Positions 1 to 9,371 are shown, counted from the stretch's first letter. The stretch: DNA of 13,516 nucleotides from Clostridiales bacterium (GCA_004556395.1 SFHK01000063.1:1-13516), one strand, 5' to 3'. Notes: a model not told the origin generated them from the letters alone. Made by a program: numbers and translations.

Positions 1-61
1 CATGGTCTGCGTCTCCTTTCGAATGTTTGTCTCGCAACTTCATTCTACCAGATGACGCTGA

Positions 62-589
62 CCTTGTCCCTTGTTTTGGGGACTGTTTTCAATCCTCCTT
101 TTCCGGAATTTGCGCAACTTATTGTACCTTATCGGAAGGAAAATCGTAATTATCGATTCTTGCTACAGTGGTAATATGCTCTCCAGCAAGCTGAATGTGA
201 TTTCATTTAGCAAAACTGCGGAGAGTACTTTATCAACAGAAGCATTTACTGATTCATTTATCTCTGCTTTTTCACGCAGAACACGAAGCGGATTGGCGGG
301 AGATTGTTATTTTGTATTGACCGCCGCCGCCAAGGATGAAGAGAGTTTTGAAGGTCAAATTGGCAATCAGATCATGGGGCTGTTTACATCTTACCTGACA
401 AAGGGCTGCAGATATAGTACCACGCAAGATGATATACGTACATTACCCGCTGATGACAATGGCAACGGCGTATTGACGCTGCAGGAAATCTATCAGTATG
501 TTCGCGCCTCTCTTATCCCTGAAGGACAGCATGCACAAGTTTTCCCAGAAAACTGTCATTGGTTCGGAATCTTCCGGTTTACTCCATAG
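62..589 (+). pseudogene. Caspase-like (peptidase C14) C-terminal remnant
   Basis: The frame is open from 62; a TTG at 71 would give 172 residues. The protein carries the catalytic-cysteine segment of metacaspase/C14 peptidases (KIVIIDSCYSGN, Cys about residue 31). It also has the small-subunit-like part: YFVLTAAAKDEES (about 81-93), GLFTSYLTKG (about 103-112) and an acidic EF-hand-like loop, DDNGNGVLTLQEIYQYV (about 127-143). The whole His-Gly half of the caspase fold is missing, and a TGA at 59-61 closes this frame. No convincing Shine-Dalgarno precedes TTG71. The first 60 bases read open in another frame but do not clearly restore the catalytic His motif. The stretch looks AT-richer than the neighbouring genes, which suggests foreign origin. 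I infer a truncated, probably inactive remnant. The Cys-half assignment is firm; whether a frameshift or a deletion removed the rest is not resolved. Confidence 0.7.
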
Positions 590-654
590 ACAAATGTACT
601 ATTTTCTCTTCATAGAGAACACGCTGCAAAGGCCATACCATTCTTCCGCATTCC

Positions 655-1452
655 CTACCTACGAAGCAATTCGAACTTATTCCTTCTCTTGATTCGCGAA
701 GAACGCGTCGCAGAACCGTACCATTGGGTTTCGTAGTCAACGTGAGGGAGGATCGTCATGTCGCTGGGCGTGAAGATTCCGCGGGTGTGGGCTTCGTTTA
801 CTAAACCGAAGATATAGTCATCCGAGGTTTCCACTATGCCGCGCACGGTCGTCCAGCCCTTCTGAACCGCGTAATACAGGCGGGTATGGCCGTCCAGCAC
901 AATATAGCGGCCGTTATGAGGGAGAACCTGAAGGATGACGTCCTGCGGTTCATGGATGAATGTGCCGACTGCGGCGAGCTTATCCCTGTCCACGAGGAAC
1001 TGGGACGGCTGGACGGCTTCCATTGGAATCGTCAGCAGCTGCACTCGCGGGCGTTCCTCGAGCAACCGACCCTCTGCGTCATAGAAGGTCGTGATATGCG
1101 GGGCGTAAAAGCGGAATTCCGCAATCAGCTGCGGGCAGGCTGCCGCATCCTTTCCCCGAACGTTCGCTTCAAATTCCGAAACGATCTCAATTTCACAGGG
1201 CTCGCCCTCATGCAGGATATGCGGCTGGCCGTCGATGGTGATGCTGCCCACGCCGTCCAGGCAGGTGACAAACGCGTCATCGCCGGCGGCGTGCGTGCTG
1301 ATTTCCTCGTTCTTATCGAAGGAGAACAGGGTCACGCTGACGGCGTTATTCTGCGCCAGCGTCCTGCTGACGACCTGCCCATCCTAACAAGCGATCTGTT
1401 CCTTGAGCGTAAGCACCTCGGCCTTGGCGATATTCTTCATGGTTTCCTTCAT
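655..1452 (-). pseudogene. Chimeric cupin / ParB-like gene with stop and frameshift
   Basis: The probable original start is ATG at 1452, with AGGAAAG about 6 nt upstream. The frame runs 22 codons to an in-frame TAG (1386-1384) and continues without other stops. The first about 84 codons read as the N-terminal half of a small cupin (KAEVLTLKEQIAC, TLAQNNAVSVTLFSFDKNEE, THAAGDDAFV, LDGVGSITIDGQPHILHEGE). The usual second cupin half (metal-site 'PAGxPH' segment) is absent. From about 1200 downward the frame reads as a ParB-like protein: VQPSQFLVDRDKL, then VLDGHTRLYYAV, a typical ParB-N-like 'DGHTR' motif. Near 713-722 the frame appears to slip. One register over it reads RFCDAFFANQEKE and then a TAA at 679-677, which fits the expected C-terminus better than the Arg-rich tail ending at 655. 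A residual open frame from GTG 1335 could make 226 residues. I infer a deletion fusion of two neighbouring genes followed by decay; sequencing error at either lesion is possible. Confidence 0.65.
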
Positions 1453-1510
1453 TTTTCTTTCCTGCCCTGCGGTTTCCTACAGGTTGAACCTCATTTTCCC
1501 ACACATTATG

Positions 1511-1547
1511 CGAAACCCCTTCGCCGGCCTGACGGGCGACGAAGGGG
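1511..1547 (-). terminator. Terminator of the opp operon
   Basis: Read on the - strand, arms at 1547-1537 and 1526-1516 form an 11-bp stem (CCCCUUCGUCG with CGGCGAAGGGG, one G-U pair) around a 10-nt loop. A short U run (UUUCG) follows. It begins 16 nt beyond the stop of the small membrane protein, the expected place for the operon's intrinsic terminator. The T tract is short, so efficiency is uncertain. Confidence 0.65.
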
Positions 1548-1562
1548 CGTGAAAGTGATTTG

Positions 1563-1755
1563 TCAGCGAACGACAAACCAGTAACCCAGCAGAGACAGAG
1601 CGACCAGCACGATCAGCGCCACAGGAAGAATCGTAATCATTGCGCTGATTACCATCGCGCGGGCATCGTTCTTTTCCAGCTTCTGGCCGAGAAGCTCATC
1701 CGACAGCGGTTTTACCTCGTCGGGATTCTTCTCCTTCAGATAGTCGATAGAGCGG

Positions 1756-1781
<26 letters not shown>
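1563..1781 (-). CDS. Small single-TM membrane protein, coupled to OppF
   Basis: This is a 72-residue protein. It has a charged N-terminal half (MIIFQRKFDRSIDYLKEKN, then VKPLSDELLGQKLEKNDARA) and one hydrophobic segment at about residues 47-67 (VISAMITILPVALIVLVALSLL), ending GYWFVVR. I chose ATG 1781 over an upstream in-frame start because GAGGAG lies 7 nt before it. The gene overlaps the last 26 nt of oppF in another frame, so it is probably translationally coupled to it. It is the last gene before the operon terminator. The expected topology is a cytoplasmic N-terminus with a C-terminal anchor. I do not recognise a named family. The position suggests an accessory or stability factor of the peptide transporter, which is an inference. 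Confidence 0.75.
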
Positions 1782-3328
<1,547 letters not shown>

Positions 3329-3339
<11 letters not shown>

Positions 3340-4318
3340 GGCGCGCCTCCTGATCCGGGTAGAAGCAGCGAATCTGATGATTCTCGCCCACGGTTACGAA
3401 CTCCGGCTCTTCCTCTTCGCATTTCCGGGTGCAATACTTGCAGCGGGGCGCGAACTTGCAGCCCTTGGGCAGCGCCAGCGGGTGCGGAACCGCGCCGGGA
3501 ATCGCGTCCAGCCGGACGTTCGCCGGGGTGTCCAGCCGCGGGATGGAGACCATCAGCCCCTCGGTGTACGGATGCGAATAGCGCGGATGCGAGAACACCG
3601 TGCGCGCGGACGCCAGCTCGACGACCTGCCCGCAGTACATGACGGCGATGTCGTCCGCCATCTGGCAGATAACGCCCAGATCGTGGGTAATAAACAGGAT
3701 GGAAGTGCCGTGCTCGCGCTTCAGGTCGTTCATCAGCTTCAGAATCTGTGCCTGAATGGTCACGTCCAGCGCCGTGGTCGGCTCGTCCGCGATCAGCAGC
3801 TTGGGCCGGCACGCCAGCGCCATGGCGATCATGACGCGCTGGCGCATGCCGCCGGACAGCTGATGCGGATACTGCTTCACGACGGTCTCCGGGTTGGGAA
3901 TCTTCACGTCGCGAAGCATCTCAACGGCCTTAACGGCGGCCTCGCGCCTGTTCATTCCCTGATGGATCATGAACGGCTCGGAAACCTGGCGCTCGATCGT
4001 GAACACCGGGTTCAGACTGGTCATGGGCTCCTGGAAGATAACGGAAATCTTGTTTCCGCGGATTTTCTGAACCTCGCTTATCGGCAGCCTGGTCATGTCG
4101 CGTCCCTCGAACATGATGCTTCCGCCGTCAATGTAGCCGTTCGCGTCCAGAAGGCGCAGTATGCTCATGGCGGAAACGCTCTTGCCGGAGCCGGACTCGC
4201 CCACGACGCCCAGCGTGCGGCCGGACTCAACGGTATAGGAAACGCCGTTGACGGCTTTGATGATGCCGCGCTTCGTGGTGAAGAAGGTTCTCAGGTCATT
4301 GATTTCAAGCAGTGCCAT
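3329..4318 (-). CDS. oppD: Oligopeptide ABC transporter ATPase OppD
   Basis: This is the second ATPase of the peptide importer and the partner of OppF. Its 329 residues are the normal family length, with no insertion. Motifs are Walker A GESGSGKS (40-47), Q-loop VIFQEP (93-98), signature LSGGM (154-158), Walker B LLIADEPTTALD (174-185) and H-loop His212. The C-terminal oligopeptide/dipeptide extension contains PKGCKFAPRCKYCTRKC, with cysteines at 287, 293, 296 and 300 in the same spacing as in OppF. OppD of Mycobacterium tuberculosis carries a [4Fe-4S] cluster in this region, so metal binding is plausible here. The start codon lies 16 nt after the oppC stop behind a purine-rich AGGAAGGGGG site. 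All nucleotide-binding motifs are canonical, so both ATP sites of the OppD/OppF pair should be complete. Confidence 0.96.
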
Positions 4319-4334
4319 TTCTCTTCCCCCTTCC

Positions 4335-6191
4335 TCAGCGTTCCACGGACTTGGGATCGATGGCGTCGCGCAGGCCGTCGCCGATCAGGTTGATGCAGAT
4401 GGTGCACGCGCCGAAGATCACGGCCGGGAACACCCATCTCCACCAGTACTGCTGGATAACCACGGAGTTGTTCGCGCCGTTGAGCAGGTTTCCCCACGTC
4501 GGCGTGGGCAGCGGAATGCCGAAGCCCAGGTAGGACAGCGTGGACTCGGTGAGCATGCAGGTGGCGAAGTCCAGCGTCATGCTGACCAGCAGAAGCGAGA
4601 ACACATTGGGCAGGATGTGGCGGAACACGATAGCCATTTCCTTGATGCCCATGGCCTTGGCGGCCGTGACGTATTCCATTTCGCGCTGCGCCAGAATCTG
4701 CGCGCGCACCAGACGGCAGGTGCCCGTCCAGCTCAGAACGCCCAGAACCACCATGATGATATACATTCTGTGCGTCGCGTCAATCGACGCGCCGATAACG
4801 GCAGACAGAATCATGGCGAACGGGATGAACGGCAGGCCGCCCACGATTTCCGAAATGCGCATGATCAGAATATCCGCCTTGCCGCCGAAGTAGCCCGCGA
4901 GGCCGCCCAGCAGCACGCCGATGATCGTGGCGATCACAACGGAGATGGCGCCGACCGTCATGGTCACGCGGCCGCCGTTGATGATGCGGGTGAGCATGTC
5001 GCGGCCCAGATTGTCCGTGCCCAGCAGGAAGCCCTTGAGACCCCATGTATACACGTGGTTTGCATCGTCCACGGCGTAGTTCTGGAAGTTGCCGGTGTAG
5101 ACGGCGGTGATATTCCTGCCCTTAAGGGAGGAGGGAACCGACGTCTGGCCGTACTTGTTACTGCCCCAGCTGACGACCGAGCCATCCTCCAGCAGGACGG
5201 TATAATGGAAGCGTCCGCCGCTGATGGACTTGATCGGCGCGGAGAACGCCGGAATGTCGGCCTCGCCGCTGCGCGCGTTGCCCCACATGAAGACCTGTCC
5301 GTCCTCGGTGACAGCCGCGACGGTCTTGCTGGTTGCGGCAATGTCAATGACCTTCTTGCCGTTCAGACCCTCCGGGATCACGGCGAACGGGCTGGTCTTG
5401 TAGTTCTTGCCGGTGTAGGCCACGGTACCGTCCCTGAGCAGCGCGATATACTCGTTGCTCGTCAGCGCGACCTTCTGGATATTGCCCTGGTATTCCTTGC
5501 GAACCTTGATGTCGGACATGTTGCCGTTGCCCCAGAAATACGCCTTACCGTCGCTGGTGACGATGGCGGAGAACTGGTTGGAGGCCTCCAGCTGAATGAC
5601 GTTCCACGTCGCGGGATCCTTCATCGCAGCCTTCATTTCCTTGGACAGCTCGCCCTGCTTGAGGCGCGTGTTGCCCCACACGTACACCTGACCATCCTCC
5701 GCCAGAGCGACCGCGTGATCCTCGCCGGCGGCGATCATACTGATGTTCGCGTTCTGCACCTCATCCGGCACGTTGGCGATGTCCAGCTTGTCGGTGATGC
5801 GGGTGTGCCCCCAGATGTGAATCTTTCCCTTATCGTCGATGCCGATGCCATAGGTGCCGCCCGCGGCGATATCGCGAACGTGCCCCTTCATCTCGCCGGG
5901 CACCTTCATCAGGTTGTATCCCGGCGGGATGTTGCTCATCGTGCTGTCCTGATCGCTCAGATCGAGCTTCCAGATGTACGGGCCGACGATGACCACCACG
6001 AAGATGATCAGAAACACGACCACGCCGACCATCGCGGTGCGCTTATGGAAGAACGCCTTCGCCATGGTCTTAAACGGCGTCTGAACCTGCTCTTCCCTGA
6101 GGATGTCCCTGATCTCGCCGTCGTTTCCGGCGACGCCGCGCTTCAGCCAGCGGAAGAGGAAAAACGACTTCTTCTTTTTCTGATCTGCCAT
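4335..6191 (-). CDS. oppC: OppC-type peptide permease with inserted RCC1-like propeller
   Basis: This is a membrane channel subunit of the oligopeptide importer, 618 residues long against about 280-310 usual. The N-terminus (1-50) is Lys-rich and cytoplasmic. TM1 lies at about 53-71 and ends GPYI. Residues 105-384 hold seven repeats, each shaped like 'I..IAAG..H..AL..DGxVYxWG', with WG/YTG ends near 128, 173, 221, 261, 304, 343 and 384. That is the pattern of RCC1-like seven-bladed beta-propellers, and blade 6 has the typical SWGSNKYGQTSVP. Immediately after it, FLLGTDNLGRDML (about 388-400) resumes the normal OppC core. Further TMs follow, and the EAA loop (about 506-529, EYVTAAKAMGIKEMA..ILPN) contacts the ATPases. 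TM1 in-to-out topology puts the propeller outside the cytoplasm. ATG 6191 follows GGGAGGGAAAG. The frame is continuous and the permease motifs are intact, so this looks like a true fusion, not damage. Confidence 0.93.
   Translation of the reverse strand: MADQKKKKSFFLFRWLKRGVAGNDGEIRDILREEQVQTPFKTMAKAFFHKRTAMVGVVVFLIIFVVVIVGPYIWKLDLSDQDSTMSNIPPGYNLMKVPGEMKGHVRDIAAGGTYGIGIDDKGKIHIWGHTRITDKLDIANVPDEVQNANISMIAAGEDHAVALAEDGQVYVWGNTRLKQGELSKEMKAAMKDPATWNVIQLEASNQFSAIVTSDGKAYFWGNGNMSDIKVRKEYQGNIQKVALTSNEYIALLRDGTVAYTGKNYKTSPFAVIPEGLNGKKVIDIAATSKTVAAVTEDGQVFMWGNARSGEADIPAFSAPIKSISGGRFHYTVLLEDGSVVSWGSNKYGQTSVPSSLKGRNITAVYTGNFQNYAVDDANHVYTWGLKGFLLGTDNLGRDMLTRIINGGRVTMTVGAISVVIATIIGVLLGGLAGYFGGKADILIMRISEIVGGLPFIPFAMILSAVIGASIDATHRMYIIMVVLGVLSWTGTCRLVRAQILAQREMEYVTAAKAMGIKEMAIVFRHILPNVFSLLLVSMTLDFATCMLTESTLSYLGFGIPLPTPTWGNLLNGANNSVVIQQYWWRWVFPAVIFGACTICINLIGDGLRDAIDPKSVER
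5040..5879 (-). other. RCC1-like seven-blade propeller domain inside oppC
   Basis: The region codes for residues 105-384 of the OppC protein. Repeat units begin near residues 105, 150, 198, 238, 281, 320 and 361, spaced 39-48 residues apart. Each has a buried small-residue strand (IAAG, SGG, ATS), then a DG turn, then VxxWG. Blades 3 and 4 are the most divergent. Seven units match a closed RCC1-type propeller. The function is unknown: peptide or cell-wall recognition, or docking of OppA, are inferences. Confidence 0.88.
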
Positions 6192-6207
6192 GCTCTTTCC
6201 CTCCCCC

Positions 6208-7227
6208 TTACTTATCGATGCGCACGCGCGGGTCGACGAGGCCGTAGCTGATATCGATCAGCAGCGCGCCTAAAAGCGAAACCACGGTGTAGAACATCTG
6301 AATTGCGAGCACCAGCTCAAAGTCAAGGTTATTCAGACCCTGCCAGTAGAGCTTGCCCATGCCGCTCAGCGAGAACGAGTTCTCGATAACGACCGAGCCG
6401 GAGAAGATGCCCAGGAACCAGCCGATAATGGAAGTGATAACCGGCAGCAGGGCGTTTCTCCACGCGTGGGAATAGATGACAACCTTTTCCTTCAGACCCT
6501 TGGCGCGCGCCGTGCGAATGTAATCCATGCTCAGCGCTTCGATCATCGAGCTTCTGACGTAGCGGGTCATGCCGCCAAGGGCGCTGAAGGTCATAACGAT
6601 AACGGGCAGCGCAATGTGATACAGCTTATCGACAAACGCTTCCCAGTTGTTTGCATACGTGATGCCGGGCGTTTTAATTCCCTGAATCGGGAAAACGCGC
6701 CACAGGACGCAGAAGAAGAACATGAAAATCAGCACAATGATATAAATCGGTATGCTGTAGCCCAGAATCGTTACCACCTGAACGCTCTGGTCAAACTTGC
6801 TGTTTTTATGGACAGCGCAATAGATACCAAGCGGAATGGTGATACCAAGCGCCGCAATGGTAGAGAAGATATTAATGAAGATGGTGTTCTTCATAGGCTC
6901 CCTGATCGCATCGACCACGTTCACCTTGAAGAAGCGGGAATAGCCCATGTTGCCTTCCAGAAGTCCGTTAAACTCGCCTTTTACGTCCTTCCAAAGACCA
7001 ATCCAGCGCAGATAACGCACGATCAGAGAGTCGTCCAGACCCATTTCCTGACGCAGCTGTCTGTACTGCGCCTCGTATTCGGCGGGTTTCAGGCTCTTCT
7101 TCAGTCCTTCCATCTCGGCTCTGGCCGGGTCGGAAGGGATCAGGTTATACAGGGAATACATCAAAAAGGACACGATCAGGAAGACGATGATCATGTACCC
7201 GATACGTTTCAGGATGTATCTAGTCAT
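6208..7227 (-). CDS. oppB: OppB-type oligopeptide permease
   Basis: This is the partner channel subunit of OppC. It has 339 residues, a typical length. TM1 is at about 9-29 (GYMIIVFLIVSFLMYSLYNL), followed by the family's LIPSDPAR segment. A charged extracytoplasmic region (about 37-108) contains the GLLEGNMGYSRFF stretch that corresponds to the 'GDLG.S' motif of OppB/DppB proteins. Further TMs lie at about 113-137, 149-176, 203-220, 262-284 and 305-327. The EAA loop is DYIRTARAKGLKEKVVIYSH..NALLPV (about 235-264). The C-terminus YGLVDPRVR is characteristic of the family. The start is ATG 7227, with AAGGG about 12 nt upstream, a weaker ribosome site than those of the other opp genes. It follows oppA after 87 nt containing a hairpin and precedes oppC by 16 nt. 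Confidence 0.95.
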   Translation of the reverse strand: MTRYILKRIGYMIIVFLIVSFLMYSLYNLIPSDPARAEMEGLKKSLKPAEYEAQYRQLRQEMGLDDSLIVRYLRWIGLWKDVKGEFNGLLEGNMGYSRFFKVNVVDAIREPMKNTIFINIFSTIAALGITIPLGIYCAVHKNSKFDQSVQVVTILGYSIPIYIIVLIFMFFFCVLWRVFPIQGIKTPGITYANNWEAFVDKLYHIALPVIVMTFSALGGMTRYVRSSMIEALSMDYIRTARAKGLKEKVVIYSHAWRNALLPVITSIIGWFLGIFSGSVVIENSFSLSGMGKLYWQGLNNLDFELVLAIQMFYTVVSLLGALLIDISYGLVDPRVRIDK

Positions 7228-7255
7228 TCAGGCTCAATCCCTTCTGAGACTTGAA

Positions 7256-7287
7256 AACAAGGGGCGGAGAGAAGCCCGCCCCTTGCT
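7256..7287 (-). terminator. Intercistronic hairpin / attenuator between oppA and oppB
   Basis: A perfect 10-bp stem forms from CAAGGGGCGG (7258-7267) and CCGCCCCTTG (7276-7285) around an 8-nt loop. On the - strand it is followed by TTTTCAAG. The position, just after the oppA stop, and the short U run suggest a leaky terminator or a 3'-end stabiliser. That would let the binding protein be made in excess over the membrane subunits. The structure is seen directly; the role is inferred. Confidence 0.65.
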
Positions 7288-7314
7288 TCCAAACCGTTTT
7301 GGCTTAGGAACCGA

Positions 7315-9204
7315 TTATTCCGCGATGGTGGCGTACAGGATCGCCTGCGAAAAGTCCCAGAAGGAATCCTGCTCGTAATTCTCCAGCCACTCGGGATAGA
7401 GGGTGATATAGATGTTGGAGTACAGCGGGATCTCGGGGAGGAGGTCATTCCAGCGGGCGATGAACTGCTTCCACATATCCATGTACTTCTCGGTCTCGTC
7501 AGAGTTCACGGTGTAAACCATGTCCATGGAGAGCTTGTCGAGCTCTTCGTCCAGCAGGTAGTTCTGGTTGTAGCCCTGGGCGAGGAGGTCGGGATCCAGC
7601 GTGAAGCTGTAGGACTGATCATACGCCGGCTGGAAGTTGGAAGCGAGGTTGTACATGCCGTAGGTCTTCAGGCCGTACTTCGCGTCGACGGAGGTATCGC
7701 GGTACATATAGTTCAGCAGCTCGGAGAAGGTCATAACGTTCTGGTTGATCTGCATGCCGGCCTTGGCGGTATCCGGATTCTCAGAGAGCATAACCTTCAG
7801 AAGCTCGGAAACGGGGTTGCCATCGGAGGAAGACCACTCGATGATCAGGGGCATCAGGATGGTGCCGTCCGCGAGGGTTACGTTGTGAGCGTAATCGCCC
7901 GCTTCTTTCTCGGTGACCTTCTTGTAGCGGATGCCTTCGGTCCAGGCTTCGCCCTTCTCGTTCAGCGTCCAGCCATCCTCGACCAGCGCCGCGACGGCGT
8001 TGTCATAGCTGTAGGTGTAGGGGTTCAGGTTCTCGTCGAGCCACTCCTCGGCTTCCTGATACTGCCACAGACCGGTGCCGTAGGGGCCGTTCACAACGCC
8101 GCCCCAGCCCTGACAGAAGGTGTTGGCGAACTCGTTGCGGTCGAGCAGCATGGCGACGGCGTGACGCACAGCCTTGAACTGGGTCGGGCCAAAGTCGCAC
8201 TGGAACATGATCTTGCCGTAGCCGGGGCGATCGAACTGGACGTACTTGAAGCCGCCGGCCTCAACGATATCCATCGCCTGGTTGATCTCGTTGCCATCGG
8301 TCAGGGTGTCATAGAAGTTGAAGGCGCCGGTCTTGATCGCGTCGTTCCAGGTGGCGGACTCCGCCTTCACGATGACGAACTTCTTGATGGAAGGCTTCTG
8401 GCCTTCGAAGTTGCCGGCGTAGTTGGGGTTGATTTCGAAGGTAGCCTGCAGGGCGGCCTTGTCGAACTCGACCAGGTTGTACGGGCCGGTGGAAACGCGG
8501 TCGGTGCCGGCGTTGAAGCGCGCGTACTCGAGGCGATCCTTGATCTTCTCGGCGGTGGGCTCGCCGGTGAAGTAGCAGCCATTGCCGTCATCGGCAACGC
8601 CGTAGCCCTCGCCCAGCCAGTAGGCGATGTCGAACGCATCGAATCCGGCGTAGGTGATGTCGTAGAAGTACGGCACCTTGTCGGCAACGATGGTCACGGA
8701 GATGGTGTTCTCATCAAGAATGTGCAGGCCGGTCACGGTGTCGGCCTTGCCGTCATAGTAATCCTGGCCGCCCACGATGGTCAGATAGCCGGTCAACTTG
8801 GCGCCGACATCAGTCGCCATCTTGGAGCAGGCGAACAGCGTAGTCCACACGAAATCCTGGATGGTGATTTCCTTGCCGCTGTTGTACTTGAGGCCGGACT
8901 TGACTTTCACAGTGAAGGTCTTGGTGCCGTCATCATTCATGACAGAGGTGATGGATTCGCAGACAGTCGGGTTCATGATATACTCGCCGCCCTGGTTGCT
9001 GACGACAGTGCCGCAGTCGTTGCTCAGGTCGCGAATCATCTTATCGGTGGCGTTGTTGGTCCACCAGGCGCCGGGAGCGAAGTCACCGCCGATTTCGGTC
9101 GAGCAACCGTAGATCAGCATGTGCTCGTCGTTGTTCTCGGCAACTGCGCTTACCATGGTGAACGCCATCGCCAGAACGAGAAGCATCGCAAAGATCTTCT
9201 TCAT
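7315..9204 (-). CDS. oppA: Peptide ABC transporter substrate-binding protein (SBP family 5)
   Basis: This is the extracytoplasmic solute-binding protein that delivers peptides to OppB/OppC; 629 residues, at the long end of the family. The N-terminus MKKIFAMLLVLAMAFTMVSAVAEN is a classical signal peptide with a probable signal peptidase I cut after VSAVA. There is no lipobox cysteine, so it is not an ordinary lipoprotein. The family-5 signature lies at about residues 94-123 (KTFTVKVKSGLKYNSG, then DFVWT). Many aromatic residues typical of peptide-binding clefts follow (YYDG, VPYFYDITYAG, GYGKIMFQ). I chose ATG 9204. The upstream in-frame ATG at 9213 abuts AAAGGAGG with no spacing, whereas 9204 is 9 nt from it and starts MKK. 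It is the first gene of the operon, with its own promoter. The peptide specificity cannot be told from sequence. Confidence 0.94.
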   Translation of the reverse strand: MKKIFAMLLVLAMAFTMVSAVAENNDEHMLIYGCSTEIGGDFAPGAWWTNNATDKMIRDLSNDCGTVVSNQGGEYIMNPTVCESITSVMNDDGTKTFTVKVKSGLKYNSGKEITIQDFVWTTLFACSKMATDVGAKLTGYLTIVGGQDYYDGKADTVTGLHILDENTISVTIVADKVPYFYDITYAGFDAFDIAYWLGEGYGVADDGNGCYFTGEPTAEKIKDRLEYARFNAGTDRVSTGPYNLVEFDKAALQATFEINPNYAGNFEGQKPSIKKFVIVKAESATWNDAIKTGAFNFYDTLTDGNEINQAMDIVEAGGFKYVQFDRPGYGKIMFQCDFGPTQFKAVRHAVAMLLDRNEFANTFCQGWGGVVNGPYGTGLWQYQEAEEWLDENLNPYTYSYDNAVAALVEDGWTLNEKGEAWTEGIRYKKVTEKEAGDYAHNVTLADGTILMPLIIEWSSSDGNPVSELLKVMLSENPDTAKAGMQINQNVMTFSELLNYMYRDTSVDAKYGLKTYGMYNLASNFQPAYDQSYSFTLDPDLLAQGYNQNYLLDEELDKLSMDMVYTVNSDETEKYMDMWKQFIARWNDLLPEIPLYSNIYITLYPEWLENYEQDSFWDFSQAILYATIAE

Positions 9205-9245
9205 AGAGTGCATCCTCCTTTAATATTGCCAGAGCTACAGACTCT

Positions 9246-9270
9246 GTTATGTAAGAGTATATCACATAAC
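9246..9270. promoter_or_regulatory. Palindromic candidate operator over the oppA -10
   Basis: Perfect 7-bp inverted arms, GTTATGT (9246-9252) and ACATAAC (9264-9270), with an 11-bp spacer. They flank and cover the -10 hexamer and the likely transcription start. A dimeric repressor bound here would block the opp promoter. No regulator gene for it is identifiable in the window. Confidence 0.5.
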
Positions 9271-9284
9271 CTTGCAGGATTCAA
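9256..9284 (-). promoter_or_regulatory. Sigma-A promoter of the opp operon
   Basis: On the - strand, TTGAAT (9284-9279) is separated by exactly 17 nt from TATACT (9261-9256). A TG one base before the -10 makes it an extended -10 element (TGATATACT). Transcription would start near 9249, leaving a leader of about 45 nt before the oppA ATG at 9204. Confidence 0.8.
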
Positions 9285-9342
9285 TATGCGGCAGTCATTA
9301 TTAACACAGTTGATGCAAATTTGCGAGCTCAAAAATGCAGCA

Positions 9343-9371
9343 TTGCATAAATGCAGAAAATGGTGTATAAT
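9343..9371 (+). promoter_or_regulatory. Sigma-A promoter of the divergent membrane-protein gene
   Basis: TTGCAT (9343-9348), a 17-nt spacer and a perfect TATAAT (9366-9371) point to the + gene starting at 9418. The predicted start of transcription is near 9378, giving a leader of about 40 nt that contains GAAGGAGG. Confidence 0.78.

Noticed and set aside
1495..1515. CATAAT as -10 of a promoter for the cupin-like pseudogene
   Set aside because: It lies beside the operon terminator and no acceptable -35 is found at 16-18 nt.
886..1584. + strand open frame of 232 codons
   Set aside because: Antisense to the cupin/ParB-like frame, with no start signal or family motif.
4248..6251. Long + strand open frame (667 codons) opposite oppC
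   Set aside because: It lies fully antisense to a well-supported gene, shows His/Asp/Arg-rich composition with no domain, and results from the codon bias of the true gene.
9205..9213. ATG 9213 as oppA start
   Set aside because: The AAAGGAGG site directly abuts it, leaving no spacing; ATG 9204 is at 9 nt and begins a normal signal peptide.
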